The notes below the pieces were generated by a model, which was given only the letters and a program-made list of their open reading frames with translations, made no database searches and was not told the origin of the DNA. From contig MU001695.1 of NCBI GenBank assembly GCA_010093515.1, positions 2,750 to 66,749 of the forward strand: a DNA stretch of 64,000 bases, read 5' to 3'. Positions 55,873 to 64,000 of this stretch are shown one piece after another. The stretch is from Lineolata rhizophorae. Lineage: Eukaryota; Ascomycota; Dothideomycetes; Lineolatales; Lineolataceae. A program made the position numbers and the translations under genes. Position 1 is the stretch's first letter; each line of letters starts with the position of its first letter.

Positions 55873-58789
55873 CTACGACTCGCCGCCCGTCGCTTTCTTT
55901 TTCACCTCGTCTACAACCTCCACCAGCCCCGCCGCAACCGTCTTCCCCTCCACCCTGAGCACCACTCTCGCCCCATCCTCTAGCGGGATGCCTTTATCCA
56001 GCCTAATCCTGACTCTCGCCACTGCTCCCGGCTGCACGATCTTTGGCTTCCGCTTTACGACCGCGCCCGAGCTCTTATCTAACGTCGCCACGAGCGCTTC
56101 AACGTGTCCAGCGGCGTCAACGCGGCCGCGTAACACGCTCACCTGCATCGGCAAAACGTGCTCGAACGAGAGGATTTTGGCCGTGAATTTTGTCACCGTG
56201 GGGACGGGATGCTGCGGAGAGCAGAGCACATCGCCGAGACGCAAATGTTGCGCCCCGTCGATGTCGGAGAGGTGAACCGTAGCGATTTGGCCCGCGACTG
56301 CCCAGTCCACGGCTTCGTCGTCCACTTCCAGGCCAGACACCCGCGCAAGTTCGCCCGCCGGGGCCGCATGGACCACATCGCCAACTTGCAATGTGCCCGC
56401 TTCCAAGCGACCCGAGATGGAGAGAGGGTGGACGATACCTCCACGGAAGATGTCGGCGATAGTGATGCGAAGTGGCGCAGTTAGAGCGCGGGCAGCTGGC
56501 TCAGCTGCCTCGAGAGCGGAGACTAATGTCGGCCCATCGTACCAGGGGGCGGTCCCTTGCGGCACGGATCGTGCGACATTGTCGCCAGTGAGGCCAGAGC
56601 AAGGGATGAAGGCCACATTCTTATTGTGGAATCCGGCGTTTGTCAAGAAGGCGGACATTTGCTGCTTGATTTCTTCGAAGCGTTCACTCAACCAATTTGC
56701 GGCGTCCATCTTGTTGACTGCTACCACGAGTCGTTGCACTCCAAGTGAGCGAACAAGGAGGGCGTGTTCTTTGGTCTGGCCTTTTAGTCCCGATTCAAAG
56801 CTATTGGTGCCAGCATCGATGACAAGCACAGCAAAGTCGGCTTGAGATGCGCCCGCAATCATATTCGGCACGAAATCTTGGTGGCCTGGTGCATCAAGGA
56901 TGGTAAACCGAGTTTTCGATGTCTCGAAGTGGTTCATAGCAATGTCGACGGTGACACCGCGATTCCGCTCCTCAGAAGTCTGATCCATCACCCAGGCTAG
57001 TGCGAATGAAGATTTTCCAATAGTGTCGGCTTCTCTCTGTAGCCTGTCGATCGATCGCTTATCAACAACATTCAAATCGTATAAAAGCCGACCCATCAGC
57101 GTGCTTTTTCCGTGATCAACGTGTCCTTTAATTTCAAGGTTAGATTGAAGTTTATTATGTGTAGCGGCGGAAGGACTATCTACCAACCTATTACAACGAA
57201 GTTTGCGGCATTTTTGAGCCCTGATTTCTCAAATTCTGCCACTACGTCCAAGTTTTTGCTCCCGATCTCTTTCACAGATAGTTTTTCAAGACCATCATTT
57301 GTTTCGCCCTTGGCCATGTCCGTTGCGGACGCCTTCTTCTTGGCATCATGCTTTCCGGTTTGGGTGCCTGGAGACGCTGGTTTAGTAGGTTTGTGTCCTA
57401 AAGCCTCATTCGCAAGGTATCTAGTCAGGCCGAAGTCTTGCCTTTCTTTTGTGCGTTGATAACAATGTCATCTGGGCTCGGTCCTGAGCAGGGATCATAT
57501 TTAGCAAAGTCCGGTTCCAAGGTATATGGAAGTGCAAAATAACTGCCAGCCCCATTATCCAGCCGCAGTCGTGGGCTTTCTTTGGCCGCAACCATAGCCA
57601 TAGCAAACACCGAGGGTTTCGCGCGTAAGTCTGGAAACAACGGAGGCTTTTCCGGAGGAGCTTTCTCTGGAGAAGGCGAGGATTTCCGTTTGCGGTCTGG
57701 AAGGGGTGGCGTCGGCGCCCTCTTTTGGCGTTCTAGGTATGAGTTTCTCGCTCGCTCCGGAGGCGGGTGTATTTGACTCTCCGTAGTTGGCGATTTGGCT
57801 GGTGCGCTCTCTGCACCCTGCTTAGAGTGTATGTCGAGTTTGTCAAGGAGAGATATGGCTTTATCTTCATCTAGGAAGGTAGATGTTGTAGATGTTTTTG
57901 TGGCCGGCGACTTTTTCTCCTCTTCTTTCTTTTTTCTCGAAGCAGCAAGAGCCGCTAGCTTTGAAGACTTTGGAGCCCCTCCAAGTAGACCTTTTCCATG
58001 AAGATAAGGCGGTGGGACTATTGCAATAGTCCCTAGGCGGTTTTGAGGCACGTTCAACCACGGAATGTCACCGAAAATTTCGGCTGCAGAGAACGGAGTC
58101 CTAGGGATCTGCGGCGAAGGATTCATTGAAACCGGATAGTTTACCCCATAGTCTGTTCACCACTAGTCAGCAGATACCCCCAAAATACACTAGCTTAAGT
58201 AAATGAAGGTTGACACACCGTTGGACGTGTTGCCGCACGACGTATCTGACGACCCGCGGCGGACGGAGATGGCAGCTGTAATCGGAAGCGCCATGACAAG
58301 CTGAGCAATGAAAGATTAGACCCACCTGGCTTTTTTGATGCAGAAGCGGCGTTTGCTGCCGCTTTTGCAGCCTGGTCGAACCGAGACTCTGATTTCGTTG
58401 GCTTAGGTTGTTCGGCTGGCTTCGTTTGCTTTGGTAATTTGATACCTGGAGGTTAGGTTGCGCGTTAGCAGCGACGTCAGCACAACAATTACCAACTCAA
58501 CCAAACGATTTGCAGAAAGATTTCACCCACTCCTGATGTGTTTGACCGAGTTTGCGACATCGTAGTAGTAGTTCCAAAGCGCATCTTGGATCTCCTTCTC
58601 TGTTGCCGTTATGCTCGGGCCCAATGCCTCACGCACCTTGATTGTACCGACGCGCATCTGCTCTTGGTCCTCGGGGCTCAAAGTGTCGTCGCCGGCCTCA
58701 TCCTCGTAGTATTCGTCTCCCTCGTCGTAGTCGTAGTCCAAGTCATCTTCATCGTAGGAAATGTCCTTGACGCGGCGGTGACCCGACAT
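55873..58789 (-). CDS. HBS1: HBS1-like ribosome-rescue GTPase
   Basis: I model six exons: 58789-58531, 58445-58326, 58275-58219, 58152-57442, 57397-57188 and 57125-55873, 869 residues in phase. The N-terminus (MSGHRRVKDISYDEDD, then an acidic Tyr-rich run) and an HBS1 N-domain at about residues 40-86 come first. A long disordered linker follows. The GTPase part starts GHVDHGKST (about 453-461, joined by intron 5), with DAPGHQDF and NKMD motifs; two beta-barrel domains complete the EF-Tu fold. HBS1 pairs with Dom34/Pelota to rescue stalled ribosomes in no-go and non-stop decay. Intron 4 starts with GC (AAAG|GCAAGA) and can end at 57398 (44 nt) or 57377 (65 nt), both in phase. Exon 3 is a 57-nt micro-exon, well bracketed by introns of 50 and 66 nt. 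Confidence 0.9.
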
Positions 58790-61700
58790 TGTAGCAGACA
58801 GCCGTAACACTAGTTATGAGCCAGAGTCCGAGCGAGCGCAAATTTGGAGGTGTTGAAGAATGTCGCGCGCACGTAACGATAGCATTGGCGTGCGTGGACG
58901 ACGTGGGACGGTGGGACGCTTTGGTGGGCGCCGGCCGACAATGGGTCTCCGATGTCTATCGATAAGCTCCAGCCTTCGCCAAGACTCTTACCGTGCTCCT
59001 GTACGAGCTCCTACGCCGAACACCAGATGGCCACACGGAATGGACTTGGAAAACAACCTGACATCCACCAATGCTACCCCTACAACGAATGTCTGCCCTC
59101 TCGGCATAGTAGCTCACAGTACTTTCAATCTTGCAACGAATGAAGCTTTCACGGAGCAAACTAGAGCTCGTAGAAAGCATCTCAACAATAGGCAAACGTT
59201 TAGATTTACCTGCCGTCCTGTCAAAGCAATATTGGGAAAGCTGCGTCTTCGTCTGCTCGGTAACGTTGCCCTTTAACGATATGCTGCACGACGTACCTGG
59301 CAAAATTTCCTTCGTGCGCTGTTGCTGTCCTGGTGCCCCGCGCTACCGGTCCAGCCTCCAACACTACACTTTATGTCGCAGACGTGCTACGGATATTTGC
59401 GGTCCCAGTTCGGCCCCGAAATGCCTTCGCCTTTTATTCCGAAACACTCTGTTTGAGCCCACACGTATTGCATTGCAGTAAGTGCGACGAAGCCGAGAAC
59501 GATGGCAAGTCGAATCGTTATGCGCGAATATTGGAAGCAAGGAAGGACTAGGGCGTAAATGGGATAGTATTTTATGTAAAAGCAGATGGATCAGGGAAAG
59601 TAACGAGCATGCCGTTTGCAGAAATATTGCCGCAAAAGCAAAAGTTATGGCTCGCCAAGAGAATGAGGCCCTCCTTGAGATTATTGCGAGCATTTGCAGC
59701 ACACGCGAGCTTGAAAGTGGTAACCAACCGAAGCCTGTCTATACTTTCAATTCTCGCCTCTTACTCCGTAGGTCTCGGCGAACTGCGTAGATGATAAACA
59801 TTCGATCATGCTCATAGCGGATGACAACATTTTCCCAAAATTACATTAGTCGAAATGATTTGGCAAGGGAGGTAAGTTCAGACAGTGGTTTTGAAGCTAA
59901 AGCCTCTAATTTTATCGTCTGTGAGTGCATTTTGCTAAGTTCCTGGTATGGGCTCCGATTTCAGTTTTAGCGCATTAGGCTTTAGTCCGCTTTCATTGTG
60001 TCTTATTCTTATAGCGGCGTTCAGCTCGTATTATATCCTGGAAAGTTAACGTGTCAGAGAGAGTGACTCTATCAAAATATGAAAGCCAGCTTTCCCAAGA
60101 GTTTGACGGGGCATAAGATTAATGATCTGCCACAGGGCTGCTTGGTACGATCTCGACAATGATAGCTACACGTCAGATGGTTCTAGTTCGACGGTTTCTT
60201 GTAGGTAGTACCGCCGCCGCCGAACGCCGCTGGCCCGAGTTCCGACTTCCGCATCGTCTGATTCCGCACGCAGGCAGATATTATGCTCCACGAATTGGTC
60301 CACTTTTCGTTTACTGGACAAGTTATGCACACTACGTAATCGATTGAGGATGTTACTTTGTTTGATCGCAGCGAGACTACATACGGCGACATACCTGCTA
60401 CCTAGTTCGTGGCCCATAGCTCCGATGATGCAGTCCGCAATTCCGACTATTACGCCATGTTTGCACTCAACGCGTTGTGCGACAACCTCGTCCCTCGCAC
60501 GCCGCCCTCAGGATATCCTTCTATACTGCTTGGGAATTATAACTACGATGCCAGGCTGCACGAGGATATCGACCCCGCCTCCCCCCCCAACCCCCGGCCC
60601 CATACATGAGGGAATTTTAGAAGGTCCACTTCGGCGGGTCATATCACCGTTGGTGACCAAGTGCACCAAGCTAGTTTACTAGAAGGTTTGACGGAAAGGA
60701 AAGTGATCGCTAGCACTCTAGCTTGACTTAAGCGACCGCGTACTTGAACGTTTACGTAGAAGCCATTCATTATTTATACACTTTTATAGAGACCCCTTTA
60801 TAAGTACCTATTTACCCAACTGCGTATGCACAAAAGATTCAAAAATTACATTAAGGAGACGGCATCTTATTGCAGCTTGACCACATTATCCCCTCCATAT
60901 TCGAGCCTACAGTGAAACTAATTCGGTGAAGTGGACCTGGAGTGATTCAGCATGAAGACAAGGATCGCAAAATATTTGCCTAGGTTTATTATTAATATCT
61001 AGTCTGTTTAATAAAAAAGATAGAACCATTGCATTGTTAAAATTAAAGCAACTTTATTACACAGTGACTCCGTTTATGCTATGAAGGATTTTTGGGAAGA
61101 AATCTACCTAAATTCTAAATATTCCCACCGAGAGCCTGTCCAGTTTCCTCCACCCATTTTACTTTACGCTACTATTTACGGTTCAGTCTTTCAATGGCAT
61201 GAATCCCTACAACTGATCCCTGTCTTTTCTAGTGCTTATACTTCTACCTTGAGTGGTAACACCAAAGGATATAGATAATTCGCCTCTATGCTTTTAAAGT
61301 TTTACGGCACGCATATAGACGTCCACAATATATCACCATAGTTCACTTACTACTAGAAGCCTTCATTACGCAATACTAATCACGTGAATTTAAATCAAGT
61401 GAACAGCCTATATAAACTTTCTTGTTACTTAGTTACGCTATGCAGCAATATAACGTGTCCCTTGTAAACAGTTTTGCAATTAGCAAGCATGTCAACTTAG
61501 TCCAATACACGCAACGCACATATGTCACTCAATCCAAATTGTTTGACAAGTAGTGACACAATATCTGTGATACATATCCTACTTCTGCACACATCACTTA
61601 ACAAGTGACTGATTGGATTGCCACTTACGATCGCATCCGTGAATGTCCAAGGCGAATCTTAGCATATGAACGCCGCCTTTTCAGCTTTTGAAACTCCTCT

Positions 61701-61865
61701 ACAACACGCCCCCTTTTTTTTGCTTGAGATCTATTCCGCGCACAGCACTTCATGACTTTATGGTACTGAACAACATCGACTAACAATTTTCCGACCTCAG
61801 TTTAGGCTACCAAGTTATCACCATCATCTTACAGAACACCCGAATCACTATAGTAATCGTTCAAT
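58790..61865. other. 3-kb AT-rich intergenic
   Basis: The first few hundred bases are the HBS1 promoter. No gene is supported further on. A 66-codon open frame at 60409-60609 (SSDDAVRNSDYYAMF, then PSILLGNYNYDARLHEDI) looks protein-like and could be a gene relic. 60700-61860 is strongly AT-rich without repeats that I can see. Confidence 0.5.
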
Positions 61866-63170
61866 ATGCCACTATTCCCAAATGTATGGAAACGATTTGA
61901 GCGAAGGAAGAAGCGAACGGCAAAAGCCAAGGAGCCTGCAAAAACTGAATGTGATACCTCAGCCTTAAGCGACCTTGGTGGGGAAAAGTAAGTACTATTC
62001 CCACCAATATGATTAGTCTTCGCAACCATCTCCGCAGTAAGAATACTAACAGCTGAAAGTCTCCTTCCTCGCTTCCCGGTCAACTATTCGGAGACAAGAA
62101 GAGCATCACAGAGTGTTATGGTTTTCGCCTTTCCTGAGGAGAAGTACTTTGCAGGATGGACCAAGGATCCGAGCGATCCTAGCAAGACCAAATATAGCCG
62201 TCACTCTTTCATATATAAGAGAGAGCATCCAGGCGAAGACGGTCCCCCAGAAAGTCCTACTCAGGCAACAGAGACTTGGAATCCCTTTAAAGTGGAATAC
62301 CAGAGGCCCAATATCCAAAACGAGAGCTTGGGAAGACAAGAAGATTATCATGTCACTATGATTCGGCTATTTGAGCCTAGAGAGTTTTACTCGTCGGATG
62401 CTCGTTGGGAGACATGGCGTCCCAAACATAGAGACATCTCCCAACCCGAATTATATCTCTCGCCCCCAATATTTTGGGCTACGCAAATCTGGTATTATCA
62501 GACTTTCGGCGAGTTTCCCCAGTTTACCTTTATAGCCTGGATGGCGTTCACCATGGACCAGGTGGTTATCGCCGAAGAGTTCTACGAAAACGGCGACGAT
62601 CTAATCCTGTTCTTCCAGAGGGAACCTGGAAATCGCATGTTTTGCCTTCGTGGACCGAGCAAGTGGCAAAATGGGAATTTTAGGGAGTTCATGCGAAATT
62701 CTAACAGTTTGTGGATGATTACTGCGGATTTACGGGTCCTGGATGCGGAAACGAGGTTCAAAGAGTACATCAACAATCTTGGCGGACTTGTCCTCGACGA
62801 GGTCAGTCATTACTCATGCGCCTCACGTCTGTTCGAACCCGGAGAGCCTCTTGACGTATTGTACTATGCGGCTCGTAGGAATATGCGACCCGATGCCGAC
62901 GCGACATACCGTGAAATGTGCAGCAGACCTAAGGAATCTGCCATAGCTCGCCGTGTGGCTCAACATGCGGCCGTTGCACAGAACCTGGCACTTCTGAGGC
63001 TCGTACATGAGAGAGGTGAAGCTGTAACTCCAGGTGGTACAAGCTATTCACGCCGCCACTCTGTGCATGGGCAAAGCATCTTGCATCAGAGTCTCATAAT
63101 TGCTCACAGAAATATAGAGTGTGAGGTTAAGCAGGCAGATCCAGATCTCACCAACCAGGAGGGTCATTGA
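61866..63170 (+). CDS. two-exon orphan protein
   Basis: Exon 1 (61866-61987) starts MPLFPNVWKRFERRKKRTAK, very basic. The 72-nt intron has a GTAAGT donor and a perfect TACTAAC branch site, and exon 2 runs 62060-63170, for 410 residues. The middle is rich in aromatic residues, with many Trp, Tyr and Phe (for example PPIFWATQIWYYQTFGEF), and looks like a folded domain. The last 120 residues are Arg/Ala/His-rich helix. There is no signal peptide or clear membrane segment. I recognise no family. The clean splice signals, long open frame and higher GC than the flanks support a real gene. It may be lineage-specific. Confidence 0.65.
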
Positions 63171-64000
63171 GAAGTACATATCTTTGGCAAATGGCTAGTG
63201 CATCTGCCACTTTCTTTTACTTCCTCTACTGTGGTTTGATTTGCCTATTAGTATGTAGTAGGAGTGTTTGGTAAGGTGTATATGCACAACACTTAGTGGT
63301 TCTGGCTGCTCTCTAGTTGTATTCAATATTTTCAGTTCACCAATTCTTTCCTTACATTCCTTTGCAAATAGTGGCCAGAACTCACGGTTGCAGGGAGTTT
63401 AATTTACTAATTGCTGTGGTCAAGTTGAGTGCCACAGTCCTTAGCCATCTAGATATGAATGCTTTCTCTATCTTTGTGCTCATCCCAGCAGTTACAGTAT
63501 GTATCTAGGATATCCATTCACTATACAGCGGAGGCTGCAAGTTCTGATGAGCCACTGGCTTCTACTGCATCTATATTGAACTCTCCACCATTGTCATTAC
63601 TAACAATTAAGATATACTATAATCTGTATAATTTGCTCCTTCCTATGAACAAAAAAATTAGAGTCATTTCATCACGTCTCCACTACTCACCTCAACCTCC
63701 GCTCTCTCTCCCTGAGATAAGAATTCTTTTCATGCTCTGAGTGCTTTTAGTTGTGAGGAAACCCGGGTATTCTCTCGTACACTGCGCAAGCGCGCAAACA
63801 GAACACTGAGAAACACTCCCATCTGGCACAGGACACACATACTCGTACCATTCTCTAATTTAAGAATCAAAGGGGGTGGTCTCAGAAGAAATGAAAGTAA
63901 TTACTTAATGCTCCCATTCTTGACAAGCACAGGCAGATATGAAAAGAAAAGAAGAAAAATTTCCATTACAAAGAAACCTACTATCATTTCCCTTTCCGGA
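63171..64000. other. AT-rich window end, no gene seen
   Basis: Short plus-strand open frames at 63317-63740 lack motifs and have AT-rich codons. Nothing else is visible up to the window edge. Confidence 0.5.

Overview
The window is nuclear DNA of a filamentous ascomycete (Pezizomycotina). The signs are short introns (mostly 50-130 nt) with GT-AG borders and CTGAC/CTAAC-like branch points, GC-rich genes set in AT-rich gene-poor blocks, and a gene set of fungal type: a siderophore transporter, a GPI-anchored GH16 glucanase, a CE15 glucuronoyl esterase, TSR2, BFR2, BYE1, HBS1, COX15 and IND1. The class cannot be fixed from sequence reading alone. All gene models were built by hand from splice signals and reading phase. 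No homology search was run, so family names rest on recognised motifs.

Layout. 1-1.6 kb: AT-rich, no gene, then a small coiled-coil gene. 2.4-7.3 kb: an AIF/AMID-type flavoprotein and a siderophore (SIT-type) transporter, both on the minus strand, with exact ATCWGATAA iron-regulator (SreA/Sre1/Fep1) sites upstream of each. 8-11.5 kb: a very long alpha/beta hydrolase. 12.8-14.5 kb: TSR2 and a basic orphan. 14.5-24 kb: AT-rich block with no intact conserved gene, holding two perfect 11-bp inverted repeats, an Arg/Asp-rich protein with four 54-nt repeats, and a 51-residue Cys-rich protein. 24-31 kb: a 3-hydroxyisobutyrate-dehydrogenase-type enzyme, the CE15 esterase with an unusual lysine-rich tail, and a ZNF830/CCDC16 homologue. 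34-37 kb: BYE1-like PHD-TFIIS-SPOC protein. 40-43 kb: the GH16 glucanase, divergent from a small membrane-protein candidate. 43.6-46.2 kb: a T-rich triplicate repeat, a perfect 13-bp hairpin and a Gag-like element with four CCHC knuckles but no pol. 47.9-54.4 kb: COX15, a bZIP factor, IND1/NUBPL and BFR2, the last two head to head over 184 bp. 55.9-58.8 kb: HBS1 with a 57-nt micro-exon and a probable GC-AG intron. 58.8-64 kb: AT-rich, with one two-exon orphan gene.

How the genes fit together. The clearest functional unit is the transporter/flavoprotein pair, whose shared operator type predicts joint repression by iron. TSR2 and BFR2 act in ribosome biogenesis and HBS1 in ribosome rescue. COX15 and IND1 act in assembly of respiratory complexes IV and I. 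The CE15 and GH16 enzymes are secreted or wall-bound carbohydrate-active proteins. Apart from the iron pair and the IND1/BFR2 promoter, nothing suggests co-regulation. I see no secondary-metabolite cluster, tRNA, rRNA or CRISPR array.
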